NCBI RefSeq assembly: GCF_014698235.1
Contig: NZ_JACJSP010000010.1
Span: forward strand, 62,001 to 126,000
Source: Limnothrix sp. FACHB-406
GTDB taxonomy: Bacteria; Cyanobacteriota; Cyanobacteriia; CACIAM-69d
Reading direction: 5' to 3'
Length of the DNA stretch: 64,000 bases
A model generated the notes under the pieces. The model was not told where the DNA came from. It saw nothing but the letters and a program-made list of their open reading frames with translations, and searched no databases. Below, piece by piece: positions 1-8,463 of this stretch. Numbering within the stretch: position 1 is the first letter of the stretch; every line of letters begins with the position of its first letter. A program made the position numbers and the translations under genes.

Positions 1-2780
1 GCGCGATCGTCCAGCACTGCCAAGCCTTCGGGGGACTCATCGGGCCAAGCCAGCCCTCCGGCCAGGGCTGCGGCCAACTGCCAACGGGGCACACCCAACT
101 CGGGGCCAAATCGATCGGCATCCATCCCCGAGAGGAACTGACCCCGGTAGGCGCGATCGATCGCCGCCGCCGCCCAATAGCCCGATGGCACATCTTGAAA
201 GACCTTGCCCGATCGCCGATCGCCGGGATCGAAGGCTTTGACCAACACCGCCGCCAATTGGGCCCGGTTAATCGGCTCATCGGGATGGAACGAGCCGTCC
301 TCGTAACCGCTGAGAATGGCCTGTGCCGCCAGGGTATTGATGAAGGGGGCGGCCCAATGGTCGGTGATGTCGCTGAAGGCGCTGCTGGCCGGATCACTGT
401 TGGCGTTGTTGCTGCCCAAATCGACAATGTAGGGCGATCGCAGGGCGCTGGCCAGGCCCTTGGTGACCAGGGCTTGGTAAAGGAAGGCGGATACTTCCCC
501 CCGGGTGATGGCCCGCTCGGCTTCCAGGCGGGTGAGGTCGGGATAGTTCACCACCATGCGCCGCACTGTGGCCGTGGCGATCGCGTCGCGGGCAAAGTTG
601 GGAATCCGAATCGCATCGCTGTAATAGCTCAAAACACTCAAGGTTCCCCCCGTCAAACCCAGGCCATTCACCAGGGCGACCAACGCTTGGGCCCGGGTGA
701 GGTTGGCGTTGGGCTTAAAGCTGCCGTCGGGAAACCCTGCCAGCAATCCGCGTCGATAGCATTGGTCGATCGCCCCGGCAGCCCAAAAACTGGCCGGCAC
801 ATCCCAAAATTTCGCCCCCGATCGCAGGTTAGGCAAACTGGGAAAAGCCTTCACCAACAGGGCCGCAAACTGCCCCCGCGTCAGGTTGGTGTTGGGGCGA
901 AAGGTGCCATCCTCCTTGTAGCCGCTCATGATTTGCCGTTGGATCAACTGGCGAATAAACGCTTCGGCCCAATGGCCCGTCACGTCATCCCCCAGCGGGC
1001 CAGGACTGGGGGTTGGGCCGGGACTCGGAACCGGACTGCCGCCGCCCGCCCGTCGCCGGGCCTCCAACACCGCCTTGTAAGCGTTCACCTTGCCGTAGCC
1101 AAACCACCGGGAAAACCCGCGACTGTCATAGGAACCGTAGCGAAATCCAAACTGTGGATCGGCGTTGGTGTCCACAATTTTGTCCGCCGTTGATTCCAGA
1201 ATTTGTTTCACCTCCCGCGCCGTCAGGTTGGGATTCGCGGACAACACCAGGGCCGCCACACCCGCCACCACCGGGCAAGCGCTGGATGTGCCCCCAAAGT
1301 CGGCGGTGAAGTCCGTGCTGCTGTAGCCCGCTGACCCCAGGCGATCGGTCGTGAACACTCCGGCTCCGGCCAGGTTGCTGGTCACCTGGGGCGGAGTCAG
1401 AATTGCGCCGGTTTCCGGCAACCAAATTCCCGGTGATGCATTGTTGCTGGGGGCGCAAACGGAAATGTTATCGCCCCAATTGCTGTAGGCGGCTTTGCGG
1501 TTCAAGCTGGTGGAAGCGGCAACGGCAATCACGTCCGGATGGGCCGCAAACCCGGACAGCCATTCTGTGGATCCCGACAACACCTTGTTGGGCCAACCCT
1601 GCTCATTCACCGTGCCATTCACGGGCCGGTTCGCGTTGCCGGCCGCAAACACAATCACACAGCCTTTGCCATTGCGGCCCTGGGTGGCGGCTCGGTTGAG
1701 GGCTGCTCGCTGCCGGGTGGACAGGGGAAAGTAAATGCTGCCTGGGCCCCAGCTACAGGAAACCACGGCGGCCCCCCGGGACACGCACCAATCAAACAGT
1801 TCTTCCACCGCTTGGTCATCTAAATAGCCGGTGGTGCGAATGGGCATCAAGGCACAACGGGGAGCCACGCCCACAATGCCGCTGCCGTTTTCTTCGGCCA
1901 CGGCAACCCCAGCGCAGGCGGTTCCGTGGCTGTCGTCCCGCGTGCCAGGCAGGGGGTTAAAGTCGTTGTCTTTAAAGTCTTTGGGGCTGACAATTTTGCC
2001 GGTTCCCTGAAAGTCCGGGTGGCTGAGGTCGATGCCATCGTCGGCGATCGCGATGATGATGGATCGATCGCCCCGGGTAATGTCCCAGGCTTTTTCCGCA
2101 TCGATGTGGGAACCGGCGGTGATGCTGCTGCCCCCGTTGTTTTGCAAATACCACTGGGAACTGTAAAACCCATCCCGTGGCCGGTAGAAGGGTTGGCTTT
2201 CGAGGATGGCGTTGGGTTCGGCGCTCAGAACGGCCGGATTTTCCAGCAGGGTGTTGGCAATTTTCAGGGGGTTGAGGGGCGTTCGATCGCTCAGGCGATA
2301 GATGAACGCATTGGGAATGCCGTCCAGGGGTTTCACCAACACCAGCCCCAGGCCTTGGGCGATCGCATCCACCGCCTGGGCCACCAGGGTGGGATGGAAC
2401 ACGATCGTCACCTCATCCCCCAAATAAACCCTTGTGGCCCCCTGGCCTTGGTACTGGTAAACATGGCTCACGTAGTCAAAGGCTCCCGATCGGCGAGCCT
2501 CGTCCATCACCGAATCCAACCGGGCCGGAGCCACCAGCAACTCCACCAGGGCCACGCCTCGCCCCAGAGGTCGCACCTGGGTTACGTCCGGCAGACGGGT
2601 GGGATCGATCGACTGGGCGGCTTTGGGGCGCACCACGAAGCGATCGGGCACTTTTTCTAGGAGGACTTCATCTCCGCCCCGTTGCAACACCAGGCCCAGA
2701 AACTGGGGTGGCACACCAACAGCCCCCACAGAGTCCAAATCGGACGGCACGGGATGAGAAGAAGGTTGCAAATCCGCCAC
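1..2780 (-). CDS. S8 (subtilisin-like) serine peptidase with C-terminal SLH repeats, partial
   Basis: The gene runs off the left edge, so its C-terminus is missing (about 926 residues visible). The start is a GTG at 2780 preceded by AGGAG at 9-nt spacing; an in-frame ATG at 2852 lacks such a site. The catalytic triad is visible: Asp in IIIAIADDGIDLSHPD (about residue 248), His in DDSHGTACAGV (about 283) and Ser in GGTSSACPVVAGVAAL (about 497). A Pro/Gly-rich linker (PSPGPTPSPGP) follows near residue 590, then at least three SLH repeats, seen as H-W-A motifs and the repeated LTRGQFAALLVKAF / NRAQLAAVLVKAF pattern. SLH domains normally tether a protein to cell-wall polymers or the outer envelope, so this is inferred to be a surface-anchored protease. 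No classical signal peptide is obvious; the first 200 residues look like an N-terminal prodomain/fervidolysin-like region. Family assignment is firm, substrate unknown. Confidence 0.93.
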   Translation of the reverse strand, partial: MADLQPSSHPVPSDLDSVGAVGVPPQFLGLVLQRGGDEVLLEKVPDRFVVRPKAAQSIDPTRLPDVTQVRPLGRGVALVELLVAPARLDSVMDEARRSGAFDYVSHVYQYQGQGATRVYLGDEVTIVFHPTLVAQAVDAIAQGLGLVLVKPLDGIPNAFIYRLSDRTPLNPLKIANTLLENPAVLSAEPNAILESQPFYRPRDGFYSSQWYLQNNGGSSITAGSHIDAEKAWDITRGDRSIIIAIADDGIDLSHPDFQGTGKIVSPKDFKDNDFNPLPGTRDDSHGTACAGVAVAEENGSGIVGVAPRCALMPIRTTGYLDDQAVEELFDWCVSRGAAVVSCSWGPGSIYFPLSTRQRAALNRAATQGRNGKGCVIVFAAGNANRPVNGTVNEQGWPNKVLSGSTEWLSGFAAHPDVIAVAASTSLNRKAAYSNWGDNISVCAPSNNASPGIWLPETGAILTPPQVTSNLAGAGVFTTDRLGSAGYSSTDFTADFGGTSSACPVVAGVAALVLSANPNLTAREVKQILESTADKIVDTNADPQFGFRYGSYDSRGFSRWFGYGKVNAYKAVLEARRRAGGGSPVPSPGPTPSPGPLGDDVTGHWAEAFIRQLIQRQIMSGYKEDGTFRPNTNLTRGQFAALLVKAFPSLPNLRSGAKFWDVPASFWAAGAIDQCYRRGLLAGFPDGSFKPNANLTRAQALVALVNGLGLTGGTLSVLSYYSDAIRIPNFARDAIATATVRRMVVNYPDLTRLEAERAITRGEVSAFLYQALVTKGLASALRSPYIVDLGSNNANSDPASSAFSDITDHWAAPFINTLAAQAILSGYEDGSFHPDEPINRAQLAAVLVKAFDPGDRRSGKVFQDVPSGYWAAAAIDRAYRGQFLSGMDADRFGPELGVPRWQLAAALAGGLAWPDESPEGLAVLDDR

Positions 2781-2989
2781 GGGGAATATCTCCTGAAACA
2801 GGCTGGAAACAGGCTGGGAAGCAGATTGCCCTGAAGACGACAGGGGGATCATCGACGGCGACGGAAATCAGCCAGCCAGAATGGTCAATGCCGCCACCAA
2901 TCTAGGCTGATCGGGCGCGGAGGGGCCCAAGGGCGATCGAACCTTGTCGTAGAATAGAGCCGATTTGACCAAAGTAATGGATACAAGCC

Positions 2990-3180
2990 TCGCCCTTGGA
3001 GAGTGGCTTGATCCCAGTCGCGGGCGGGCAGTCCGAGACTCAAAACGGACGCAGAGGCCAGCGTGAATCCAGTTCGCTGGTGGCGGCCCATGAAGCGTCA
3101 ACCCATGGTCTAGTCGAGCAACCTCGGTTGCTTGGTTAGCACCAGAACCCCCACGCCTTTGGGGTGGGGAGGATGTCAAG
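2990..3180 (+). mobile_element. Decayed IS200/IS605-type right end / omega-RNA-like remnant
   Basis: The last 36 nt (3145-3180) begin GAACCCCCACGCC, form a hairpin (CCCCAC pairing with GTGGGG) and end GGGGAGGATGTCAAG. This is the layout of the right end of IS200/IS605/IS1341 elements, which is also the 3' end of the TnpB guide (omega) RNA. The upstream 150 nt are rich in short hairpins: GTCCG/CGGAC (3027-3047), CCAGCG/CGCTGG (3059-3081), CCATG/CATGG and AGCAACC/GGTTGCT (3115-3130). No tnpB reading frame remains. A second 36-nt end of equal length and pattern lies at 53679-53714. Recognised from memory of the family, not from a search. Confidence 0.55.
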
Positions 3181-3206
3181 CGGCTCCTAATCAATCCACC
3201 CAGCCC

Positions 3207-3785
3207 ATGCTAGCCCTTCGATTCCCCCGGTTGCTGCGTGTTGTTTTTCCCCTGTTGGCAGTTGCCGCGCTGGCCCCCAGCGTGCGGGCCCAAGAAACGA
3301 ATTTGCCCGATGCCACGCCAGCTAACCCTGAACCGGCGGTGGTTCAAGCAACGGGACTGTTGAGCATGGCCGGCGGTCAACGCTTGATGGACGAAGCTGC
3401 CCGCGCGATCGAGTCCCAAAACTACGGTTTGGCTCAACAGCGCTTGCAGCAAGCTCGACAGGTGTTTAACCAGTTGTCGAACTTCCATCAGCAATTGTCT
3501 GGTGCATTTTCCGCGATCGACAACCGCATTTCCCAAGAACAGCGCAAGAACGCCCTTGAAGCGGCCCAAATGCGCGATTTATCGACCTATCAGCTTGCCT
3601 TGGTTCACCGGGCCCAAAATCAACCGGAATTAGCCATTCCTCTGTTGGTGCAGATTGTTTCGAGCCAAAGCCCCACGCGAGATTTGGGAACCAAGGCCTA
3701 TCAACAACTGGCGGAGCTGGGCTTCATCAGTCCGGGGGCCCTGCGTCCAGCGCCCGCACCGGCTCCCGCTGCCACACCTCGCTAG
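3207..3785 (+). CDS. Exported helical protein of unknown function
   Basis: A 192-residue protein starting at ATG 3207. An upstream in-frame ATG at 3132 would extend it through the mobile-element remnant and is less likely. Residues 1-28 form a signal peptide (RRLL-type basic start, hydrophobic core, then VRAQ), so the protein is predicted to be exported to the periplasm or thylakoid lumen. The mature part is alpha-helical and Gln/Ala-rich (QNYGLAQQRLQQARQVFNQL, then ALVHRAQNQPELAIPLLVQIV), resembling a degenerate TPR-type repeat. The C-terminus is a Pro/Ala tail. I do not recognise a named family. It lies 15 nt before the DUF3685 gene on the same strand and may be co-transcribed. Confidence 0.8.
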   Translation: MLALRFPRLLRVVFPLLAVAALAPSVRAQETNLPDATPANPEPAVVQATGLLSMAGGQRLMDEAARAIESQNYGLAQQRLQQARQVFNQLSNFHQQLSGAFSAIDNRISQEQRKNALEAAQMRDLSTYQLALVHRAQNQPELAIPLLVQIVSSQSPTRDLGTKAYQQLAELGFISPGALRPAPAPAPAATPR

Positions 3786-3800
3786 TTGGGGTAGGGACAA

Positions 3801-5306
3801 TTGAGCCGACCGCCAGCCCTCAGCAATCGGCAGCGCTGGTTCCAATCCCAGTGGCTGGAGGTTGATCGGGCCCTACGAGACGGGGCCACGTTGGCCCAAC
3901 GACGCGATCGCCCTTGGTGGGATCAGTGGGTCTTGGCGGGCCGGCAGCGCGAGTTGCGGGCGGCCCGATCGGTTTTGGGCTGGTTGGCGGGTGGCATTCC
4001 CGACCCATCGATCAATATCGATCCGACCAATCCGACCAATATGGATCCAACCAATGTGGATCCAACGAATCGGGGCGGGAGCGGCTGGGATCCGGAGGAC
4101 GATACGGCATCGTCAGCATCGGTGCTCAATTCGCCTTTGGGTCGATCGGCAACGCGCCCGATTAACCGCTCACCAACGCAACCGGCCAATTCAGCCGCTA
4201 ATCAGGCTGCGGGTGGGGCCAATCCATCGGCCAATGCGCCACCCAATCGCCCGATCGGCTCCGGAGCGATCGACTCCAGCCGTAATCCACCCCCGCCCCC
4301 TGAGGATCCGGCAGGTGGTTCCACACCAACCGCCCTAGACCTGACCCTCTGGCGATCAACTCTCTTTGACGATGCGGTGGCCCGGCTGACGGTCGATCGA
4401 CTGGTGAATTTGACCGGTTCCCCCCTGGAAATTGAAATTTTGCATCCCGATCGCCGTCGGGAACTGTTGGCCCTGGTGTTGCGGCGGGTGGAACGGGGAC
4501 TGGAGGAAGTGCGCCGCGATCGACTGCGGGGCGATCGGCTGCTGGCCCAACAGGAAGCCTTGTTGCAAACCTGGTGGGTTCAGCTTCTGGATGACTTTTT
4601 AGGCGACTGGCTCACGGAGCGCTCAACCCTGCGATCGGGCAGTGGGGCCTTGCGGCTCCAACGAGATCGATTGCTTCAGGATTGGCCGATCGTGGCCACA
4701 GATATTCTGAATCGCGCCGTGGAATTGGGCCCCCTGCTAGAACATCTGCTGTGGGGTCTGCCCCTAACGGTGGATGGGGTGACGGTGGAGGCGGGAACCG
4801 GGGCCGCCCTCGATCGGGCCAGCGCCCTGCTGCATAACCTGGTGCTTTGTTTGGCCTGCGCCGTGGTGCAACCGGTTTTGAATCGCTATGGCGATCGGGA
4901 AGGCCTGAAGCTGGCTCTGTTCGATCGGCGCTGGTTGCCCACCCGGGAAGTGGAACGGTTTCGGAATGACCTGGCTTGGAAATATCGAGTGCAACGCTGG
5001 GTCAGCGAACCCAAAGCCATCTACGAAAGTCGCTATTGGCTGCTGACGGCCAGCGATCGGGGCATTGTGGCCCTGCCGGTTTATGCGCCTCGCAATCAGG
5101 AGTGGCGGGCCTTATCCGGTGTGCCCTTGGGGGTCACATTGCTGATTGAAGCCCGCGACGCGATCGCCCCTCGGGTGCGGGCCACGGTCACCCTGGCCGG
5201 TCGTGGGGCCCTGATGGTGCTCCAGGCGATCGGCCGAGGCCTCGGCTTCATTGGCCGCGGCATCATTCAAGGATTGGGCGATGCGCTCGATCGCCGTAAG
5301 ACTTGA
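3801..5306 (+). CDS. DUF3685 (Ycf55-like) protein
   Basis: A 501-residue cyanobacterial protein that begins with TTG at 3801, 15 nt after the previous gene. Residues 1-75 are conserved-looking and basic. Residues about 75-175 are a low-complexity Asn/Pro/Ser spacer with short repeats such as DPTNPTNMDPTNVDPTN. From about 180 to 501 it matches my memory of DUF3685, especially the block FRNDLAWKYRVQRW, then EPKAIYESRYWLL, IYAPR-like VYAPRNQEW, SGVPLGVTLLIEARDAIAPR and the hydrophobic end IGRGLGFIGRGIIQGLGDAL. This family is related to the algal plastid protein Ycf55; its function is not established. The end carries two hydrophobic stretches that may associate with membrane. No receiver domain is present at the N-terminus. 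Confidence 0.85.
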   Translation: MSRPPALSNRQRWFQSQWLEVDRALRDGATLAQRRDRPWWDQWVLAGRQRELRAARSVLGWLAGGIPDPSINIDPTNPTNMDPTNVDPTNRGGSGWDPEDDTASSASVLNSPLGRSATRPINRSPTQPANSAANQAAGGANPSANAPPNRPIGSGAIDSSRNPPPPPEDPAGGSTPTALDLTLWRSTLFDDAVARLTVDRLVNLTGSPLEIEILHPDRRRELLALVLRRVERGLEEVRRDRLRGDRLLAQQEALLQTWWVQLLDDFLGDWLTERSTLRSGSGALRLQRDRLLQDWPIVATDILNRAVELGPLLEHLLWGLPLTVDGVTVEAGTGAALDRASALLHNLVLCLACAVVQPVLNRYGDREGLKLALFDRRWLPTREVERFRNDLAWKYRVQRWVSEPKAIYESRYWLLTASDRGIVALPVYAPRNQEWRALSGVPLGVTLLIEARDAIAPRVRATVTLAGRGALMVLQAIGRGLGFIGRGIIQGLGDALDRRKT

Positions 5307-5415
5307 TGGATCGCAAGTCAAGACTTTTCTTTGGGGCTGCCGGATGGGCATTGCTCCCCTGCGACCCAACGCCCTCGATCGCTCGCCTTCGAGGATCATC
5401 ACTGGCCCCGATCGG

Positions 5416-5880
5416 CTAATCCGACACAATCTTCAGCAGCCGCACAAACAGCACCCCCAACAGGGCATAGGTCAGCATCGCCACGATCGCATTCAGATCT
5501 AACGCATTGAACTGGCCAAACCGAAACACCGGGAATAACGTCGAAAAGGGGCCAATGTAGGGACTGGCCAAAAACTCAATGCCCTGAGCAAAGGGACTGC
5601 GGGGATTCGCTCCCGTCAATTGCAACAGGAATCGCATCCCAATCAAAATTTCCAGCGCCACAATCAGGTAATAGGTTCCCTGTTGCACCCGCCGCAACAC
5701 CTCATTGCGCCGTGCGATCGCCATTTGCCGGGCCTCTTCCCGCAAGCGGCGCTCCTCCGCCCGCAACTGCATTTCATAGAGCTTGCGGGCGTAGTCTTCG
5801 GGGGGCAGTTGGTCACCCGGCAGGCTATCAGCGCCCGGTTGAGAGGGGCGATCGTGAAACGGATTGCCGTTGGTGCTCAT
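5416..5880 (-). CDS. YggT (Ycf19-related) family membrane protein
   Basis: A 154-residue protein. Residues 1-65 are hydrophilic and charged with a likely coiled-coil (QLRAEERRLREEARQMAIARR in two overlapping parts). Two membrane segments follow, YYLIVALEILIGMRFLLQL (about 70-88) and AIVAMLTYALLGVLFVRLL (about 130-149), separated by the family-typical turn NPRSPFAQGIEFLASPYIGPF. YggT/Ycf19 proteins in cyanobacteria and plastids are linked to thylakoid or division-related membrane organisation, but the role of this copy is inferred only. It is convergent with the DUF3685 gene and upstream of nothing obvious in the same operon. Confidence 0.88.
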   Translation of the reverse strand: MSTNGNPFHDRPSQPGADSLPGDQLPPEDYARKLYEMQLRAEERRLREEARQMAIARRNEVLRRVQQGTYYLIVALEILIGMRFLLQLTGANPRSPFAQGIEFLASPYIGPFSTLFPVFRFGQFNALDLNAIVAMLTYALLGVLFVRLLKIVSD

Positions 5881-6008
5881 GGATTCGGGATCAGGCCCTA
5901 AAAACAGCGATCGAATCCATGCAATCGTTTTGCGGCTCCGTCGTCAAGCGATCGCCCCTCCGAATCCATGATCCACGCAGCGGCCATTGGCTCGGCCTTA
6001 AGCCAGCC

Positions 6009-6761
6009 TTAGGCCAGGTCAAACAGCAACAGCTCCGCATTCTCGGAAGCCGTAATTTCCACCTGCTCCAGGGCCGTGATGGCCGCCGCGTCGCCCGCCT
6101 CCAGCATCACCCCATTCAGGGCGATCGCCCCACGAGCCACCTGCAACCATCCGCCACGCTCAGGGCTGGCAAATTGATGCACCACCCGATCGCCCGCCGC
6201 CAACGAGCTGGCAAAAATCAGCGCATCCTGATGAATCGTCACCGAGCCATCGCGACCATCGGGCGAAGCCACTACCCGTAACCGCCCCTGCTTGTCTTCC
6301 GGCGCAAAGAACACCTGCTCATAGCCCGGTTGCAAGTTGTTGCGATCGGGCAAAATCCAAATTTGCAACAGGTGCAGCGGCTCCGAATCCGACGCATTAA
6401 ATTCGCTATGCAAAATGCCCGTTCCGGCGCTCATCCGTTGCACATCGCCCGGCCGAATCAGGGAGCCGTTGCCAATGCTGTCCCGGTGCTCCAGCAACCC
6501 ACTCAGCACATAGGTCACAATTTCCATGTCGCGATGGCCATGGGTGCCAAACCCTTGCTTGGGAGCAATCACATCCTCATTGATCACTCGCAACGTCCGA
6601 AATCCCATGTGATTGGGGTCGTAGTAACTGCTGAACGAAAAACTGTGATAGCTATCCAACCAACCGTGATTGGCATGGCCCCGATCGCCCGATCGCCGAA
6701 TCGTGATGTTGCCCGCAGCGGTCGGGGCGATCGAGGCAGCAGCAGAAGACGAAATAGTCAT
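6009..6761 (-). CDS. Pirin family protein (YhhW-like bicupin)
   Basis: A 250-residue bicupin. The N-terminal cupin carries the pirin signature and metal-binding residues: [19 protein letters not shown], then [26 protein letters not shown] and [13 protein letters not shown]. The likely iron ligands are the two His of THGHRD, a later His (HSEFN) and a Glu. The C-terminal cupin is more divergent, as usual. Members such as E. coli YhhW have quercetin 2,3-dioxygenase activity in vitro; others act as redox-sensing cofactors. It lies downstream of a broken CDGSH gene on the same strand and opposite to an HxlR regulator, an arrangement that suggests a redox or electrophile-responsive cluster. Start chosen at 6761; a later Met is not apparent before the cupin. 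Confidence 0.95.
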   Translation of the reverse strand: MTISSSAAASIAPTAAGNITIRRSGDRGHANHGWLDSYHSFSFSSYYDPNHMGFRTLRVINEDVIAPKQGFGTHGHRDMEIVTYVLSGLLEHRDSIGNGSLIRPGDVQRMSAGTGILHSEFNASDSEPLHLLQIWILPDRNNLQPGYEQVFFAPEDKQGRLRVVASPDGRDGSVTIHQDALIFASSLAAGDRVVHQFASPERGGWLQVARGAIALNGVMLEAGDAAAITALEQVEITASENAELLLFDLA

Positions 6762-6920
6762 GGCTCAATTACTCCACTGTTCAACCTAATCAAACCCTGC
6801 AAAATCCAGAAACGCAAAACTCAGAAATGCAAAATCCAGCAATCAGCAAATCACATCCACAACCGAAACCACCGGTAACGCCGATTCACCTCAGGATCAT
6901 GATCTGATCAGCCTCTGACT

Positions 6921-7009
6921 ACAGCCTTTACCTAAAATAATTGGCACGTCATATCGCAAATGCCATGAATCAACGGTTCGGTGGGCACTGCCCACCCTAC
7001 AGGCAACTG
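6921..7009 (+). repeat. Dispersed repeat, copy A (inverted copy at 46875-46962)
   Basis: About 88 bp containing the palindromic core GGTGGGCACTGCCCACC. The reverse complement of 46875-46962 aligns along its whole length with roughly 85 percent identity by eye. Copy A is bracketed by near-identical 16-bp direct repeats, CTGATCAGCCTCTGAC (6904-6919) and CTGATCAGCCTTTGAC (7007-7022). Copy B lacks these flanks. It may be a non-autonomous element; no coding potential was seen. Confidence 0.7.
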
Positions 7010-7068
7010 ATCAGCCTTTGACCATTTCAATGCACCGAAAAATCAGCCATTTTCACCGAATTCGAGTT

Positions 7069-7323
7069 CTAACCAGCCACCAGCGGCTGATGGGAACCAT
7101 CACAGAAAGGTGAATTTTGAGTTTGCTTGCAATTACAAATCGCGACCTTCTTCGTTTCTGTCACCTCAAAGGCGAAGGGCGTGAAGCTCGTTCCTTGGTG
7201 GGAACCATCGCAGAATTTCTTAGCAGCCGATCAACCACAAGTACACCAGAAATATTTTCCCGGTGTCAGTTCAATCACTTCAGGCTTTGTATCAGCAATC
7301 ACAGCCTCATTAGGAGCAGTCAT
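7069..7323 (-). pseudogene. CDGSH iron-sulfur protein gene interrupted by an in-frame TGA
   Basis: An 84-codon frame from ATG 7323 to TAG 7069-7071 encodes a small protein with two CDGSH cluster motifs. The first reads C27-T-C-G-stop-S-A-A-K-K-F-C-D-G-S-H; the second reads CNCKQTQNSPFCDGSH and is canonical. Codon 31 is TGA (7231-7233). Related bacterial proteins usually have Arg here (CGRS), so a single CGA to TGA change explains it. Everything downstream of the stop remains in frame with intact ligands, so the lesion is recent, is a sequencing error, or is read through. CDGSH proteins bind a labile 2Fe-2S cluster with three Cys and one His and act in redox or iron handling. The gene sits between pirin (same strand, downstream) and HxlR (divergent). 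Confidence 0.85.
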
Positions 7324-7744
7324 GCTTAAAACTCTCTCTCGGTTCAGTAAACTAGGCGATTGAATTGATCCTAGGGGCTTCTCTTGGCAGCAACAAGTAC
7401 GCACAAAAAAGTGCGGTAGTTACCAAAAAGAAACCACCCGGTCACTCAATCAACCCAATCAACCGAATTAACTAATTCAATGAAGAGACCTAAGAATAGG
7501 AAAAGCTTGAGAATATTCTTAAGTCAAAATTCAATTTTAGATTTTCTTGAAAATGCAATTTCTAAGTGCAATTTCTAAGTGCAGTTTTTCAGTGCAGTTT
7601 TTCAGCGCAGTTTCTAAAAAACTCAAGCGAGTATTCAAAAGCATGTTCAAGAAACATTTCAACCATCAACTTGAAGAAATTGATCTATATTGCTTTTGAT
7701 ATGGTTTGCCATGGCTTCCTTCGCTGTATGAGGATCGATCGCCC
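7324..7744. promoter_or_regulatory. Intergenic region between CDGSH/pirin and HxlR, AT-rich
   Basis: This 420-bp gap separates the divergent CDGSH gene and the HxlR gene and must hold their promoters. It is clearly more AT-rich than the surroundings. Positions 7551-7615 hold five tandem 13-bp units of the form AAGTGCAATTTCT/CAGTGCAGTTTTT, about 130 bp upstream of HxlR. No coding frame was supported. Which elements are operators cannot be decided from this sequence alone. Confidence 0.5.
7551..7615. repeat. Five tandem 13-bp repeats upstream of HxlR
   Basis: Units read AAATGCAATTTCT, AAGTGCAATTTCT, AAGTGCAGTTTTT, CAGTGCAGTTTTT and CAGCGCAGTTTCT. All are 13 bp with a shared GCA-R-TTT core. Position before the HxlR start allows a regulatory role, but slipped-strand expansion is equally possible. 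Confidence 0.8.
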
Positions 7745-8230
7745 ATGATTACCCCGAATCCAGCACCCACCACAGGCTTCACGCGCCTCAGTTGTGCCGT
7801 TGAGACAACACTCAACATTATTGATGGGCGATGGAAAGTCCTGATTTTGCGCGAGCTATTTGCAGGAACCATGCGCTTTGCTCAACTGCGGCGAGCGCTT
7901 CAGGGCGTGACGCAAAAAATGCTGACCCAGCAGTTGCGGGAGTTGGAAGCCGATGGCATTGTTCACCGGCAAGTTTATCCAGAAGTGCCGCCCAGGGTGG
8001 AATATTCCCTCACGCCGCTGGGCGAATCCCTGTGGTCAGTGCTGGAAGCGATGCATACTTGGGGGCTGCACTATCAAACCGCCCAAGGCATCGCTGATCA
8101 TCCGGTTCATGGGGAACCAGCATTGCCACGTTTGCCGATCGACTATGGTGATCCAGGCTATGGCGCTCAAGACTTAGACAATCAAGACTCTGGCGATCAC
8201 AATCTGGATGCTCAAGACTCGATCGATTAG
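7745..8230 (+). CDS. HxlR family transcriptional regulator
   Basis: A 161-residue winged-helix protein; start at ATG 7745 gives the usual short N-terminus (an upstream Met at 7706 is less likely). The HxlR signature is clear: LSCAVETTLNIIDGRWKVLILREL, with the conserved redox-type Cys at residue 17, then MRFAQLRRALQGVTQKMLTQQLRELEADGIVHRQVY and PRVEYSLTPLGESLWSVLEAM. Family members bind DNA as dimers and often sense electrophiles or oxidants through that Cys. The final 40 residues are an unusual Asp/Gln-rich tail with repeats (AQDLDNQDSGDHNLDAQDS). It is divergent from the CDGSH and pirin genes and probably controls them; this is inferred from position. Confidence 0.93.
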   Translation: MITPNPAPTTGFTRLSCAVETTLNIIDGRWKVLILRELFAGTMRFAQLRRALQGVTQKMLTQQLRELEADGIVHRQVYPEVPPRVEYSLTPLGESLWSVLEAMHTWGLHYQTAQGIADHPVHGEPALPRLPIDYGDPGYGAQDLDNQDSGDHNLDAQDSID

Positions 8231-8404
8231 TTCACTTGATTAGTTCACTGGGTTCAGATAGTTCTCAGATAGTTCAAGGTGCTGAAACCGTTTTTATAGC
8301 CCCGAATCAATCAGGTGAACCAAAATTTAAACCCCTACAACACCCAGATTTCAGAATACCGAAATTTCAGAACACCAGAGCCTAGCACGCCCAATCATAA
8401 TCAA

Positions 8405-8436
8405 AGGTTGGCTCAATGGTTTTCCACTCAGCCAAC
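8405..8436 (-). terminator. Hairpin downstream of fur
   Basis: GGTTGGCT (8405-8412) pairs perfectly with AGCCAACC (8429-8436), and the inner bases extend the stem with one mismatch and a wobble. It lies about 28 nt past the fur stop and between convergent genes (HxlR and fur). The T-run is weak. Confidence 0.5.
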
Positions 8437-8463
8437 CCCTAATTCAAGATCATTATTCACAGA

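Noticed and set aside
195-1193. 332-codon plus-strand frame and other long frames opposite the protease gene
   Set aside because: They are antisense to a clearly coding S8/SLH gene and show no protein-like pattern; long antisense frames are common at this GC content.
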